58,568 bases of DNA, taken from positions 1 through 58,568 of the forward strand of contig NZ_JAFAGS010000094.1 in the NCBI RefSeq assembly GCF_019237635.1. Reading direction: 5' to 3'. A program made the position numbers and the translations under genes. The notes beneath the pieces are model-generated. The model was not told where the DNA came from and made no database searches. It saw only the letters and a program-made list of their open reading frames with translations. This document shows positions 1 through 10,378 of the stretch, in pieces. The DNA comes from Pluralibacter sp. GTDB taxonomy: Bacteria > Pseudomonadota > Gammaproteobacteria > Enterobacterales > Enterobacteriaceae. Within the stretch, counting starts at the first letter, position 1. The number at the start of each line of letters is the position of its first letter.

Positions 1-1
1 G

Positions 2-751
2 CTGTTCGGAGAAAAAATAGTATCGACCTGGCTTGCGCTGGCTATCGTCGCCCTCAGCCTGCTGCTGCTGACAGCCTACATTTTTCACGCTCGCTGTCAT
101 CCTACCCCGTTGATTGCGCTACCGATGTTCAGAACGCGCACCTTTTCAGTCGGCATTGCCGGTAACCTGGCCACCCGCCTGGGAACCGGCTGCGTTCCAT
201 TTCTGATGCCGCTGATGCTGCAGGTCGGTTTTGGTTATCCGGCGATTATCGCCGGCTGCATGATGGCGCCGACGGCAGTCGGTTCGATTATCGCCAAATC
301 AACGGTGACGCAGGTCCTTAACTGGCTAGGCTACCGGAAAACACTGGTTGGGATCACCGTATTTATCGGGCTGATGATCGCGCAGTTCTCGTTGCAGACG
401 CCGTCGATGCCGGTCTGGATGTTGATTTTGCCGCTGTTTGTGCTGGGAATGGCGATGTCGACGCAGTTCACCTCGATGAACACCATTACCCTTGCCGACT
501 TAACGGACGAAAACGCCAGCAGCGGCAACAGCGTGCTGGCGGTAACGCAGCAGCTATCCATCAGCCTTGGGGTTGCGATCAGCGCGGCGGTGCTGCGCTT
601 CTATGAAGGTATCGACGGTACAAATACCGTGGAGCAGTTCCACTACACCTTTATTACGATGGGGGTAATTACTATTGTGTCGGCGGTCATGTTTATACTG
701 CTGAAGCAAAAAGATGGCCGCAACCTGATTAAGGAGCGGCACAAACGCTAG
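2..751 (+). CDS. hsrA: MFS drug exporter HsrA-like, C-terminal part (5' end outside window)
   Basis: The reading frame is open from base 2, so the start lies upstream of the window; about 249 codons are visible. The product is the C-terminal half of a DHA2-type major facilitator exporter, a proton-driven inner-membrane pump. Repeated hydrophobic helices alternate with short basic loops, and the tail is charged (ending KERHKR). It matches HsrA (YieO), which sits next to rbsR in E. coli. It converges on rbsR, and the two genes share the bases CTAG at 748-751, each using part of them for its stop codon. The substrate is unknown. The family call is firm; the gene name rests on neighbourhood and recalled similarity. 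Confidence 0.85.
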   Translation: MFGEKIVSTWLALAIVALSLLLLTAYIFHARCHPTPLIALPMFRTRTFSVGIAGNLATRLGTGCVPFLMPLMLQVGFGYPAIIAGCMMAPTAVGSIIAKSTVTQVLNWLGYRKTLVGITVFIGLMIAQFSLQTPSMPVWMLILPLFVLGMAMSTQFTSMNTITLADLTDENASSGNSVLAVTQQLSISLGVAISAAVLRFYEGIDGTNTVEQFHYTFITMGVITIVSAVMFILLKQKDGRNLIKERHKR

Positions 752-1740
752 ACTGAGCCTCTCACCACCAGCTCGGGCGTAAGCTGTACACGCTGCTGTT
801 TCTGCCCGGGTTGCGCCATGCGATGGATAAGCACATCGATAGCCAGTTCCCCCAGCTCATCCTTCGGCTGATGAATAGTCGTTAGCGGCGGCGTCATATA
901 GCGGGCGAGTTCAATATCATCATAACCAATCACCGCCATATCCTGCGGGATCCGCAAACCGGCCTGATACAGCGCCTGATAGACGCCCACGGCCATGGCG
1001 TCGTTGCCGACAAAGACCGCATGAGGCGGTTCATGAAGCGCAAGCAGCGTCTGCATGGCGGTAAACCCGCCGCCGAATTCAAAATCGCTGGTGATAATAT
1101 AGCCTTGCGCGATCGGCAGGGCGCAGCGCTGCATCGCCACCTGGTAGCCTTCCAGTCGCAGACGGGCCGGGGTTTTATCCAGCGGACCGGCGATGCAGGC
1201 AATGCGGGTATAGCCTTTGTCGATTAAATACTGAGTCGCCATATCGCCGCCCAGCAGCGAATTGTCCTGAATCAGATCGCTGTCGCCGTCGAACGGCGCC
1301 CAGTCCATCATCACCGTCGGAATCGACGGGTAGCGCTGCATAATTTCCTGCGACGGCTGATGGGTTTCGGTGCACAGCAACAGTAAGCCATCGACGCGTT
1401 TTTGCATCAACGTCTCAAGGTTACGGTTCATTCGCTGTTCATCGCCTTCGGTATTGCATAACACCAGGCTGTAGCCGCGTTCAAAGCAGCTGCGTTCAAC
1501 GCCGCGCACCAGTTCGGAATAAAACGGGTTGGTACTGGCGGTAATCAGCATACCGATAGTGCGAGTCTGATTGAGCTTGAGGCTGCGCGCCAGCGCAGAC
1601 GGCGCGTAGTTGAGGCTCTTGATCGCCGCTTCCACTTTGCCAGTGATAGCCTCACTAACAAAGCGGTCTTTATTAATAACGTGAGAAACGGTTGAAGTGG
1701 AAACGCCCGCCGCGCGGGCTACATCCTTCATGGTAGCCAA
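748..1740 (-). CDS. rbsR: Ribose operon repressor RbsR (LacI family)
   Basis: This 330-residue LacI-family repressor controls the upstream ribose operon. Residues 1-25 form the helix-turn-helix ([20 protein letters not shown]), followed by the hinge region with the ALARSLK element near residue 50. A periplasmic-binding-protein-like effector domain of about 270 residues follows. The length equals that of E. coli RbsR. It is the last gene of the rbs operon, starting 3 bases after the rbsK stop, so it is probably autoregulated. In the family, ribose binding releases the operator; the palindromes at 6616-6631 and 6697-6708 are the likely targets. Confidence 0.97.
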   Translation of the reverse strand: MATMKDVARAAGVSTSTVSHVINKDRFVSEAITGKVEAAIKSLNYAPSALARSLKLNQTRTIGMLITASTNPFYSELVRGVERSCFERGYSLVLCNTEGDEQRMNRNLETLMQKRVDGLLLLCTETHQPSQEIMQRYPSIPTVMMDWAPFDGDSDLIQDNSLLGGDMATQYLIDKGYTRIACIAGPLDKTPARLRLEGYQVAMQRCALPIAQGYIITSDFEFGGGFTAMQTLLALHEPPHAVFVGNDAMAVGVYQALYQAGLRIPQDMAVIGYDDIELARYMTPPLTTIHQPKDELGELAIDVLIHRMAQPGQKQQRVQLTPELVVRGSV

Positions 1741-1743
1741 GCA

Positions 1744-2673
1744 TTACCTCTGCTGACGTAGGAATTCATCAATCTCTTCGCGCCATGGAACGGAGGGTTG
1801 GGCCCCTTTGCGGGTCACGGCGATCGCCGCCGCCGCATGAGCGAAACGCAGCGCTTCTGGCAACGGCTTTTCTTCCAGTAATGCGGTCATCAGCGCACCG
1901 TTGAAGGTATCACCCGCGGCGATAGTGTCGACAGCTTTTACGCGAAAGCCAGGAACGCGCTGGCCCTTACCCTGCTGGCTCGCCCACACGCCGCGGCTGC
2001 CGAGCGTAATAATCACGCTGTCAATGCCCTTGGCATGTAGCGCCTGCGCCGCTTTCGCCGCGTCGTCATCGTTCGTTACCCGAATGCCTGTCAGCTTCTC
2101 TGCTTCGGTTTCGTTAGGGGTGATGATGTCCACCAGCGCCAGCAGCTCATCCGGGAGTGCACGGGCCGGAGCCGGGTTAAGCACGACGGTCGTTTTGTTC
2201 TGGTGGGCGATTTTCGCCGCCGCCAGTACGCTTTCCAGCGGAGATTCCAGCTGCATTAACAGCGCATCGGCGCTGGCGATACGCGCATGCTCAGCGGCCA
2301 CTTGCTCTGGTGAGAGCGCCGCGTTCGCGCCGGCATGAATGCCGATAACATTCTCCCCTTCCGCGTTGACGAAAATCAGCGCCACGCCGGTCGATTCGCC
2401 TTTCACCGCTCGCACAGGCGCAACATCAATGTTGTCGCACGCGAGTTGCTTGCGGATGCGTTCGCCGATGTCGTCTTCACCGGTACAGGCGATGAACGAA
2501 ATCTTCGCGCCACTGCGTCCGGCCGCAACGGCCTGGTTCGCACCTTTACCGCCGAACGCGACCTGATAATGGTGTCCGGTGACGGTTTCGCCAGGTGTCG
2601 GGAAAGCATCAAGGTTGAGAATGTGATCGGCATTGATACTGCCAAGGACGACGAGATTGCCTGTGTTTTTCAT
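1744..2673 (-). CDS. rbsK: Ribokinase RbsK
   Basis: Ribokinase phosphorylates D-ribose to ribose 5-phosphate with ATP in the cytoplasm, after uptake by RbsABC. It is a PfkB-family sugar kinase: the N-terminal sugar-binding GSINADH and GGKGANQA motifs (residues about 10-45) and the C-terminal signature with catalytic Asp in DTIAAGDTFNGAL (near residue 255) are present. I chose the ATG at 2673, giving 309 residues as in E. coli and a GGACAG ribosome site upstream, over an in-frame start nine codons earlier. It is separated from rbsB by a strong hairpin, which may lower its expression relative to the binding protein. Confidence 0.97.
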   Translation of the reverse strand: MKNTGNLVVLGSINADHILNLDAFPTPGETVTGHHYQVAFGGKGANQAVAAGRSGAKISFIACTGEDDIGERIRKQLACDNIDVAPVRAVKGESTGVALIFVNAEGENVIGIHAGANAALSPEQVAAEHARIASADALLMQLESPLESVLAAAKIAHQNKTTVVLNPAPARALPDELLALVDIITPNETEAEKLTGIRVTNDDDAAKAAQALHAKGIDSVIITLGSRGVWASQQGKGQRVPGFRVKAVDTIAAGDTFNGALMTALLEEKPLPEALRFAHAAAAIAVTRKGAQPSVPWREEIDEFLRQQR

Positions 2674-2693
2674 GTTAAGTCTGTCCGTAAAGT

Positions 2694-2721
2694 GCGCCAC
2701 CGGTGTTAGCGCCGGTGGCGC
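2694..2721 (-). repeat. Stem-loop in the rbsB-rbsK gap
   Basis: A perfect 10-bp stem (2694-2703 with 2712-2721, GCGCCACCGG / CCGGTGGCGC) encloses an 8-base loop. It lies in the 106-base gap between rbsB and rbsK. No long T-run follows, so it is more likely an mRNA-stabilising or partial-termination hairpin that favours rbsB over rbsK and rbsR. The role is inferred. Confidence 0.6.
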
Positions 2722-2779
2722 GTGCCCTGCTTTTCTTTTTTACGTTGTCCCTCAGACCTTATCAGATCTGAATCACGGG

Positions 2780-3670
2780 TTACTGCTTGATGACCAGTTT
2801 CAGGTCAACCGGATACTTGGCCTGAACCTTCTCGCCTTTCAGTACCTTATCGGCAGTCTCAACGCCTTTCGCGCCAATCTGCTCCGGCAACTGGGCAACG
2901 GTCGCTGCCAGTTTGCCATCATTTACCGCTTTTTCACCATCCGGCGTACCGTCAAATCCGACAACCATCACATCAGATTTACCTGCAGTCTGCAGCGCGC
3001 GCAGCGCACCCAGCGCCATTTCATCGTTCTGGGCGAATACGGCCTGCACGTCCGGATGCGCGGTCAGCAGGTTCTGCATGACGTTCAGACCTTTAGTACG
3101 GTCAAAATCTGCCGGCTGGCTGGCCAGTACGTTAAATTTGTGCGCCGCAACGGCCTGCTGGAAGCCTTCGCCACGCTCACGTGCCGCAGACGTCCCGGCA
3201 ATACCCTGCAGTTCGATAACTTTGGCGCCTTCACCCGCTTTTTTCGCGATGTAGTCGCCCGCAATTTTGCCGCCCAGCACGTTATCAGACGCAATATGGC
3301 TTACCACTTCGCCTTTAGACGCAACGCGATCAAGGGTGATAACCGGGATCTTCGCCTGGTTAGCCATCTTAACGGCGTTACCTACCGCGTCGGAATCGGT
3401 CGGGTTGATCAGCAGGATTTTGGTGCCGCGAACGGTTAAGTCCTGAACGTTTGCCAGCTCTTTCGCCGGGTTGTTCTGGGAATCCAGAACCACCAGGTTA
3501 TAACCCAGTTTGTCCGCTTCTTTCTGCGCGCCCTCCTTCAGAGAAACGAAGAACGGGTTATTCAGGGTGGAGATGACCAGCGCAATGGTGTCTTTCGCCA
3601 TCGCGTTTGCGCTTACGGTTGCGCTCAACGCAACAGCAGAAACCAGGGTAGCCAGTTTTTTCATGTTCAT
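2780..3670 (-). CDS. rbsB: D-ribose periplasmic binding protein RbsB
   Basis: This 296-residue periplasmic binding protein captures D-ribose for the RbsABC transporter and, in E. coli, presents it to the chemoreceptor Trg. Residues 1-25 are a Sec signal peptide (basic MNMKK, hydrophobic core, cleavage after AMA before KDTIAL). The mature part has two lobes of the type I binding-protein fold, with conserved stretches such as [12 protein letters not shown] and [11 protein letters not shown]. The length equals the E. coli protein. It follows rbsC by 27 bases and is followed by the hairpin at 2694-2721. Confidence 0.98.
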   Translation of the reverse strand: MNMKKLATLVSAVALSATVSANAMAKDTIALVISTLNNPFFVSLKEGAQKEADKLGYNLVVLDSQNNPAKELANVQDLTVRGTKILLINPTDSDAVGNAVKMANQAKIPVITLDRVASKGEVVSHIASDNVLGGKIAGDYIAKKAGEGAKVIELQGIAGTSAARERGEGFQQAVAAHKFNVLASQPADFDRTKGLNVMQNLLTAHPDVQAVFAQNDEMALGALRALQTAGKSDVMVVGFDGTPDGEKAVNDGKLAATVAQLPEQIGAKGVETADKVLKGEKVQAKYPVDLKLVIKQ

Positions 3671-3697
3671 ATCAGAGATGTCCTGTAGTGTCGTCAG

Positions 3698-4663
3698 TTA
3701 CTGCTTTTTGTTGTCTACCAGCACCGCCAGCAAAATCACCACCGCTTTGACGATCATCTGGTAATAGGAGGAAACACCTAACAAATTCAAACCATTATTC
3801 AGGAAACCAAGAATCAGTGCGCCGATCAACGTCCCAACAATGCGACCTTTGCCGCCCGCCAGGCTGGTACCGCCAAGCACCACCGCGGCGATAGCGTCCA
3901 GCTCGTAACCGGTACCCGCCGTTGGCTGTGCAGAGGAAAGACGCGCCACCTCAATGATGCCCGCCAGAGAGGCCAGCAAACCACACAGCGAATAAACGAT
4001 AATTTTAACTTTGTTGACGCTAATGCCGGACAGGCGCGTCGCCGCTTCGTTACCGCCCAGCGCATAAATATAGCGGCCGAGACGAGTATGGTGCAGCATG
4101 TACCAGGCCGCCAGGAAGACAATCGCCATGATCCACACCGGCGTCGGGATACCCAGCGGGCGGCCGATACCGAACCAGCCAAACAGATCGGCATTGTCGG
4201 TAAACCCTGTATTCACCGGGCTGCCATTGGTGTACACCATGGTGACGCCGCGCAGCAGCAGCATCATCACCAGCGTGGCGATAAATGCCTGAACGCGCCC
4301 CTTAGCGACAATCACGCCGGTCATGGCGCCGATTGCCGCACCTAATGCGAGAGCGGCGGCAACAGCGACCAGCGCATTCACTTCAATACCGACAATCGAC
4401 GCGGCGACCGCGCCGGTCAGCGCCAGCAGAGAACCGACGGACAGATCGATCCCCGAAGTCAAAATGACCAACGTCATCCCCACCGCCATAATGGCGTTAA
4501 CGGAGGTTTGCTGCAGGATGTTGAACAGGTTGTTGACGGTAAAAAAGTTCGGACTCATGGTCGAAACAATCGCAATCAGCACCAGCAGGGCAATCAGCGA
4601 TTTTTGCTCCATCAGCCACGCTTTAGTGAAATAACGGCGACCAGTAGCAGCCTGGGTAGTCAT
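3698..4663 (-). CDS. rbsC: Ribose ABC transporter permease RbsC
   Basis: The inner-membrane permease of the ribose transporter, 321 residues as in E. coli, forms the translocation channel with the RbsA ATPase. Several long hydrophobic helices are visible, and the C-terminal half contains the conserved ABC-2-type sugar-permease stretch with GLLASLAGIIEVARLSSAQP and AGTGYELDAIAAVVLGG near residues 210-250. It starts 5 bases after rbsA ends and is followed by rbsB, in the usual rbsDACBKR order. Confidence 0.97.
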   Translation of the reverse strand: MTTQAATGRRYFTKAWLMEQKSLIALLVLIAIVSTMSPNFFTVNNLFNILQQTSVNAIMAVGMTLVILTSGIDLSVGSLLALTGAVAASIVGIEVNALVAVAAALALGAAIGAMTGVIVAKGRVQAFIATLVMMLLLRGVTMVYTNGSPVNTGFTDNADLFGWFGIGRPLGIPTPVWIMAIVFLAAWYMLHHTRLGRYIYALGGNEAATRLSGISVNKVKIIVYSLCGLLASLAGIIEVARLSSAQPTAGTGYELDAIAAVVLGGTSLAGGKGRIVGTLIGALILGFLNNGLNLLGVSSYYQMIVKAVVILLAVLVDNKKQ

Positions 4664-4668
4664 CTTTT

Positions 4669-6174
4669 TTACTCCTGATTCACACGATTAAGCTTACCCA
4701 CAGCGGCAGCCATCAAAACTTCCTGAGTGGCCTGCTCGCGTGTGAATTCACCGCTGAGATGCCCTTCATGCATCACGATGATGCGGTCGCTCATGCCCAG
4801 CACTTCCGGCATCTCGGACGAGACGAGGATGATGCTCAGGCCATCAGCCTTAAACTGGTTAATCAGCTGATAGATCTCTTTTTTCGCCCCGACATCGACG
4901 CCGCGGGTCGGCTCATCGAGGATCAGCACTTTGGGTCGGGTCATCAGACCACGGGCAATCGCCACTTTCTGCTGATTCCCCCCGGAAAGCAGGCCAATCG
5001 CCTGTTCCATTGAGGGCGTTTTGACGTTAAACAGACGGATGAAATCACTCACTGCCTGCTGTTCATCCTTATGTTTCAGGCTCCCGCCGCTGCGGCTGAA
5101 GTAGCGCAGAGCGGTCAGGGACATGTTCTCTTTTACCGACATGCCCAGCACCAGGCCGTCACGTTTACGGTCTTCAGAAATATAGACAATACCGTTCGCA
5201 AGCCCATCTTGCGGGGATTTGGTGACCACTTCATGGCCATCCAGCGTGACGTACCCGCTGGTACGCGGCAGCGCGCCGTAAAGCACCTTCATCAACTCCG
5301 TGCGCCCCGCGCCCATCAGGCCGGATACGCCAAGAATTTCGCCTTTGCGCAGGGTAAAGCTGACGTTTTCAACCCCCGGGCCGCACAGGTTATCCACCTT
5401 CAGACGAAGGTCGCCCGCTGCTTTATCCAGATGCGGGTACTGATCTTCAAGCTTACGACCGACCATCATTTCAATCAGCGAATCTTCGGTAAGCGATGCC
5501 ACTTCACGCTCGGCGATAAACTGCCCGTCGCGAAAGACGGTCACGTCGTCGCAAATCTCGAAGATCTCTTTCATGCGGTGGGAAATATAGACAATGCCGC
5601 GCCCCTGCGATTTTAGTTCGCGGATAACGCGGAACAGCGATTCGGTTTCGGTATCGGTGAGCGCGTCCGTCGGCTCATCCATAATGATAACCTTCGACTC
5701 GAAGCTCAGCACTTTGGCGATTTCCACCATCTGCTGGTCGCCGATCGACAGTTCACCCACCAGCCTGTCGCTCTTAAAGCGCAGGTTAAGCTTCGCCAGC
5801 AGCTTGTCGGCTTCGGCGTACATGGTTTTCCAGTCGATCTTGCCAAAACGGTTAACAAACTCACGGCCGAGGAAGATGTTTTCCGCAATCGTCAGTTGCG
5901 GGATCAGGTTCAGCTCCTGGTGGATAATGCCGATCCCGGCTTCCTGCGACGACTTCGGACCGTTGAAGGTGGTTTCTTTTCCCAGCCACGAGAGCGAACC
6001 GGCATCTCGCGTGTAGATGCCGGTCAGCACTTTCATCATAGTGGATTTACCGGCGCCGTTTTCACCCACCAGCGCCATTACACGCCCCGGATAAACATTC
6101 AGCGACGCGCCGGAAAGGGCTTTTACGCCCGGGAAAGCTTTGTCGATACCTTTAAGCTGCAATAATGCGTCCAT
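4669..6174 (-). CDS. rbsA: Ribose ABC transporter ATP-binding protein RbsA
   Basis: RbsA is the double-nucleotide-binding-domain ATPase that powers ribose import. The first domain has Walker [10 protein letters not shown] at residues 37-45, the LSIGDQQ signature and Walker [12 protein letters not shown]. The second, degenerate domain has GLMGAGRTE in place of Walker A but keeps the LSGGNQQK signature and [15 protein letters not shown] chose the ATG at 6174 (501 residues, the E. coli length); an upstream in-frame start would overlap rbsD. It begins 7 bases after the rbsD stop and is translated with the operon. Confidence 0.97.
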   Translation of the reverse strand: MDALLQLKGIDKAFPGVKALSGASLNVYPGRVMALVGENGAGKSTMMKVLTGIYTRDAGSLSWLGKETTFNGPKSSQEAGIGIIHQELNLIPQLTIAENIFLGREFVNRFGKIDWKTMYAEADKLLAKLNLRFKSDRLVGELSIGDQQMVEIAKVLSFESKVIIMDEPTDALTDTETESLFRVIRELKSQGRGIVYISHRMKEIFEICDDVTVFRDGQFIAEREVASLTEDSLIEMMVGRKLEDQYPHLDKAAGDLRLKVDNLCGPGVENVSFTLRKGEILGVSGLMGAGRTELMKVLYGALPRTSGYVTLDGHEVVTKSPQDGLANGIVYISEDRKRDGLVLGMSVKENMSLTALRYFSRSGGSLKHKDEQQAVSDFIRLFNVKTPSMEQAIGLLSGGNQQKVAIARGLMTRPKVLILDEPTRGVDVGAKKEIYQLINQFKADGLSIILVSSEMPEVLGMSDRIIVMHEGHLSGEFTREQATQEVLMAAAVGKLNRVNQE

Positions 6175-6181
6175 GATGGCC

Positions 6182-6601
6182 TCAGAACGTGACGCCAGCA
6201 CAGAGAATAATATTCGCATACGGGGAGCACTCCCCGCTGCGAATTACCGCCTGACTGTCCGCGGTTTGTTTTTTGAATTGCTCATGGGGGGTGTAACGAA
6301 TTTCTATGGTGTTTCCCTGGTGTTGTTGCAGTTGCTCAATAAACTTGAGCAACGTTTCGTGAAGCTGCGGATTATGTTGTTTGATTTCCGCTGCGAGAAT
6401 GGCCGCCTCAACCTGCATTTCTGCGGTAACCACTTCCAGCACCTGCATAAACGAAGGCACTCCCTGGGTTAATGCCATATCAATACGTTGCGTGCTGTGA
6501 GGGATAGGTAAACCTGCATCACACACCACCAGCGTATCGGTATGCCCAAGGCGGGAAATGACCGAGGAAATTTCAGAATTAAGCACCGCACCTTTCTTCA
6601 T
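6182..6601 (-). CDS. rbsD: D-ribose pyranase RbsD
   Basis: RbsD converts beta-ribopyranose to the furanose form that ribokinase uses, so it links import to phosphorylation. The 139-residue protein has the family length; the catalytic His20 sits in [18 protein letters not shown] and the C-terminus ends with the conserved [14 protein letters not shown]. The decameric enzyme is cytoplasmic. It is the first gene of the ribose operon; the promoter with two RbsR-type palindromes lies just upstream at 6602-6720. Confidence 0.98.
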   Translation of the reverse strand: MKKGAVLNSEISSVISRLGHTDTLVVCDAGLPIPHSTQRIDMALTQGVPSFMQVLEVVTAEMQVEAAILAAEIKQHNPQLHETLLKFIEQLQQHQGNTIEIRYTPHEQFKKQTADSQAVIRSGECSPYANIILCAGVTF

Positions 6602-6615
6602 CTTTCTGCTCCACT

Positions 6616-6631
6616 AGCGAAACGTTTCGCT
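6616..6631. promoter_or_regulatory. RbsR operator, proximal
   Basis: A perfect 16-bp palindrome, AGCGAAACGTTTCGCT, lies 15 bases upstream of the rbsD start. It matches the LacI/PurR-family operator form with a central CG, and the RbsR operator known at E. coli rbsD. Binding here would block transcription or early elongation of rbs. Confidence 0.88.
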
Positions 6632-6696
6632 GAAATAAGTGTAGCCGCAAAAGTGTTCAGGAAACCATCAGGACGTAACAGAATTGTGATCACTGT

Positions 6697-6708
6697 CGAA
6701 ACGTTTCG
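6697..6708. promoter_or_regulatory. Second RbsR-type operator, distal
   Basis: A second copy of the operator core, CGAAACGTTTCG, is perfectly palindromic over 12 bp and centred 79 bp upstream of the proximal one. A TGTGA half-site at 6685-6689 with a poorer TCGAA partner at 6696-6700 could be a CRP site overlapping it. The operator core is visible; its use by RbsR and the CRP site are inferred. Confidence 0.65.
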
Positions 6709-6784
6709 CTCAGTGAAATGCCGGGATACAAAAGAAGAGGAGGCTGCCGGGTAACACGACGTTTACCCGGCATAGGTTGAAAAC

Positions 6785-8653
6785 TTAAATCTCGACCTGC
6801 GTTCCCAGCTCAATCACGCGGTTAGGCGGGATCTCAAACTGGTCAGGCGCACGCAGGGCGTTACGCTGCAAAATCAGATACAGCTTGCCGCGCAGACGCA
6901 GATACCACGGCCTGTCGCCAATGATTAACGACTCGTGGGACATAAAGAACGATGTCTCCATCATCCGGCAGCTCAGACCTTCCAGCCCACAGCGATGGAA
7001 AACTTCTTCCACGTTCGGCGTCTCACGCCATCCGTAGCTTGCTACCACGCGCCAGAACGACGGTGACAGTTGCTCAATCTGCACACGGCGGACGTTATGC
7101 ACATAAGGAGCATCTTCCGTACGCAGCGTCAGCAGAATCACGCGTTCATGCAGCACCTTGTTGTGTTTCAGGTTATGCAGCATGGCAAAGGGAATCACGT
7201 TCAGGGCGCGAGACATATACACCGCGGTTCCCGGCACACGCACCGGCGGCGATTTCTCCAGCGATGCGATCATCGCTTCCAGAGAGTTGCCATGTTCGTG
7301 CATACGGCGCAGTAGGCGGAAGCGTTCGCTTTTCCAGGTGGTCATGATAAGGAACATGACCAGACCCAGGCTCAACGGCAGCCAGCCGCCGGAGAACAGC
7401 TTATCGAGGTTTGCCGAGAACAGCGGCACATCAATGAACAGGAAGGCAAAAAGGATGCATCCCACAAGGTATTTGTTCCAGTGCCAGTTTCTGAACGCCA
7501 CCGTGGTGGAGAGAATCGACGTCAGCACCATCGTTCCCGTCACCGCAATACCGTATGCCGCCGCCAGGTTACTTGAGTGTTCAAAGCTCACGATAACGAT
7601 AACGACCGCCACATACAGCATCCAGTTAACGAACGGAATGTAGATCTGCCCGGACTCCATCTCGGAGGTATGAATGATGCGCATCGGCGACAGATAGCCC
7701 AGACGCACCGCCTGACGGGTCAGGGAGAACACGCCGGAGATAACCGCCTGCGAGGCGATAACCGTCGCCAGGGTTGCGATGATAAGCATCGGGATCAGCG
7801 CCCATTCCGGCGCCAGCAGGAAGAACGGGTTCTTAATCGCTTCCGGATTCTTCAGCAGCAGCGCGCCCTGGCCAAAATAGTTAAGCGCCAGCGACGGCAG
7901 CACCACCGTGAACCAGGCGACGCGAATCGGTAGCTTGCCGAAATGGCCCATATCCGCATACAGCGCTTCCACGCCGGTGATAGAAAGCACCACCGCGCCT
8001 AACGCAACAAAGGAGACGGTTTTGTACTCGAGGAAAAAGTGTACCGCCCAGTAAGGATTCAGCGCCTGCAGCACTTCCGGATTCGCGATGATGCTTCGTG
8101 CGCCCAGCACCGCCAGCAACAGGAACCAGATAAGCATGATCGGGGCAAACAGTTTACCCACAATGCCGGTGCCGTGTTTCTGGATGGCGAACAGCAGCGT
8201 AAGTACGACGATGGATATCGGCACTATCCAACTGTCGAGCTGCGGCGCGATAATTTCGAGCCCCTCTATTGCCGACATCACCGAGATTGCCGGGGTGATA
8301 ACCACCTCGCCATAGAAAAAACTGCCGCCGATAAGTCCGAGGATCACCAGTACTGAGGTCATTCGCGCCGACGTGTTGCGACCTGCCAGCGACATCAGTG
8401 TCAGGATGCCGCCTTCCCCGGCGTTGTCCGCGCGCATCACGAAAGTAATATATTTGATGGAAACGGTAAAAATCAGTAGCCAGAAAATCAGTGACAGAAA
8501 ACCAAACACGGCGTCACGTTCAACACCAAAGCCGAACTGGCCAGACAAACATTCACGAAGCGTATAAAGTGGGCTGGTCCCGATATCGCCGTAAACCACG
8601 CCAATTGCCGCGAGGGTTATCGCGGGCAACGATTGCTTATTATCAGTGCTCAT
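6785..8653 (-). CDS. kup: Low-affinity potassium transporter Kup
   Basis: Kup is a constitutive K+ (and Cs+) symporter of the inner membrane, 622 residues as in E. coli. The first two-thirds consist of about 12 hydrophobic helices, starting with the family signature [19 protein letters not shown] (residues 16-34) and including the [17 protein letters not shown] motif. The C-terminal cytoplasmic part, about 180 residues, begins after [18 protein letters not shown]. It stands alone between the rbs promoter and ravA, which is divergent. Confidence 0.98.
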   Translation of the reverse strand: MSTDNKQSLPAITLAAIGVVYGDIGTSPLYTLRECLSGQFGFGVERDAVFGFLSLIFWLLIFTVSIKYITFVMRADNAGEGGILTLMSLAGRNTSARMTSVLVILGLIGGSFFYGEVVITPAISVMSAIEGLEIIAPQLDSWIVPISIVVLTLLFAIQKHGTGIVGKLFAPIMLIWFLLLAVLGARSIIANPEVLQALNPYWAVHFFLEYKTVSFVALGAVVLSITGVEALYADMGHFGKLPIRVAWFTVVLPSLALNYFGQGALLLKNPEAIKNPFFLLAPEWALIPMLIIATLATVIASQAVISGVFSLTRQAVRLGYLSPMRIIHTSEMESGQIYIPFVNWMLYVAVVIVIVSFEHSSNLAAAYGIAVTGTMVLTSILSTTVAFRNWHWNKYLVGCILFAFLFIDVPLFSANLDKLFSGGWLPLSLGLVMFLIMTTWKSERFRLLRRMHEHGNSLEAMIASLEKSPPVRVPGTAVYMSRALNVIPFAMLHNLKHNKVLHERVILLTLRTEDAPYVHNVRRVQIEQLSPSFWRVVASYGWRETPNVEEVFHRCGLEGLSCRMMETSFFMSHESLIIGDRPWYLRLRGKLYLILQRNALRAPDQFEIPPNRVIELGTQVEI

Positions 8654-8881
8654 AGACTAGTCTTTCGTTTATAAAACATTATAAAACAAATGTGTGCTTA
8701 GTCCCTTGGCCCACAAAAAACGCACAGTATGCACGATTAACTGCGAAATCGTACCCCTAACTCAACGCAAATTAACCTGGCTCAAAAAAAATTCAGGCAT
8801 TCCCCGCTCTATTACCCGTCCTGTACTAGCGGCTATAATCGCTTGATAGCTGGATAAAAAGCGGAGGGATACCACTCTATT

Positions 8882-10378
8882 ATGACGCAATCACATTTAT
8901 TAGCAGAAAGAATTTCCCGGCTCAGCGGCGCACTGGAAAAAGGCGTCTTTGAGCGTAGCCACGCCATCCGGCTCTGTCTACTGGCGGCACTCAGCGGTGA
9001 AAGCGTTTTTCTCCTCGGGCCGCCAGGCATCGCGAAAAGCCTTATCGCCCGCCGCTTAAAATTCGCCTTCCGGCACGCCCGCGCTTTTGAATATCTGATG
9101 ACCCGCTTTTCCACCCCTGAAGAAGTTTTCGGTCCCCTCTCCATCCAGGCGTTAAAAGATGAAGGACGCTATGAGCGTCTGACCCAGGGGTATTTACCCG
9201 AGGCCGAAATCGTTTTTCTCGATGAGATCTGGAAAGCGGGACCGGCTATTCTCAACACCCTGCTCACCGCCATCAACGAACGCCACTTCCGCAACGGCGC
9301 CCGCGAAGCGAAAATCCCGATGCGCCTGCTGGTGGCGGCCTCCAATGAATTACCGGAAGCCGATAGCAGCCTTGAGGCGCTCTATGACCGTATGCTGATC
9401 CGCCTGTGGCTGGACAAAGTCCAGGATAAGGGAAATTTCCGTTCAATGCTGGTAAGCCAGCAGGATGAAACCAGCAACCCGGTGCCGGAAAACCTCCAGG
9501 TGACTGACGAAGAGTTTCACGAGTGGCAGACGCAAATCGGTGCTGTGAAGCTCACCGACAGCATCTTTGAGCTTATCTATCAGTTGCGCCAGCAGCTGGA
9601 TACGCTGCCTAACGCCCCCTATGTGTCAGACCGTCGCTGGAAAAAAGCGATCCGTCTGCTGCAAGCCAGCGCCTTCTTCAGCGGTCGCGACGCCATTGCG
9701 CCTGTGGATTTAATCCTGCTGAAAGACTGTCTGTGGCACGATGCTCAGAGCATGAATCTGATGCAGCAGCAGATGGACATATTGATGACCGGGCACGCCT
9801 GGCAGCAGCAGGCCATGCTCACCCGCCTGGGCGCTATTACCCAGCGCCGATTACAGCTCCAGCAGCAGCAAAGCGATAAAACGGCGTTAAAAGTGACTAA
9901 ACTCGGCGGAATGTTCAGCCGCAAACCGCACTATGAACTCCCGGCGGAGCTGCAGGATGCCACGCTGACCCTGCTTTTACAGCAGCCGCTCAAGCTGCAC
10001 GATATGAACGTTGTGCATATCACCCTTGAACGCCAACCGCTGGTAAACTGGCTGGAAAAAGGCGGCGAGATCCGCGGTAAACTTAACGGTATTGGTTTTG
10101 CGCAGGTGTTAAATATGGACGTTGACGCCAGCCAACACCTGGTCGTCAGGGACGTGAGCCTGCAGGGTACCCGCCTGGCGCTGCCGGGAAGCACATCGGC
10201 TGACAGCATGCCTGCCGAGATAAAACAGCAACTGGACGCGCTCGAAGAAGAGTGGTACCAACAGCACAACCGCTTTAGCGAACAGCAAAAGTGCCTGTTT
10301 ATTCAGGGCGACTGGTTAGGTCGTATTGAGGCAAGCCTGCAGGATGTAGGCGCACAGATAAAACAGGCGCGACACTAA
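8882..10378 (+). CDS. ravA: MoxR-type AAA+ ATPase RavA
   Basis: RavA is a hexameric AAA+ ATPase which in E. coli forms a cage with the inducible lysine decarboxylase LdcI and acts with ViaA on respiratory complexes and aminoglycoside sensitivity. At 498 residues it has the E. coli length. Walker A is GPPGIAKS (about 46-53), Walker B is VFLDEI (about 110), and a sensor stretch [16 protein letters not shown] follows. The C-terminal half holds the LARA and triple-helical regions. The stop shares one base with the viaA start, showing translational coupling. Confidence 0.96.
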   Translation: MTQSHLLAERISRLSGALEKGVFERSHAIRLCLLAALSGESVFLLGPPGIAKSLIARRLKFAFRHARAFEYLMTRFSTPEEVFGPLSIQALKDEGRYERLTQGYLPEAEIVFLDEIWKAGPAILNTLLTAINERHFRNGAREAKIPMRLLVAASNELPEADSSLEALYDRMLIRLWLDKVQDKGNFRSMLVSQQDETSNPVPENLQVTDEEFHEWQTQIGAVKLTDSIFELIYQLRQQLDTLPNAPYVSDRRWKKAIRLLQASAFFSGRDAIAPVDLILLKDCLWHDAQSMNLMQQQMDILMTGHAWQQQAMLTRLGAITQRRLQLQQQQSDKTALKVTKLGGMFSRKPHYELPAELQDATLTLLLQQPLKLHDMNVVHITLERQPLVNWLEKGGEIRGKLNGIGFAQVLNMDVDASQHLVVRDVSLQGTRLALPGSTSADSMPAEIKQQLDALEEEWYQQHNRFSEQQKCLFIQGDWLGRIEASLQDVGAQIKQARH

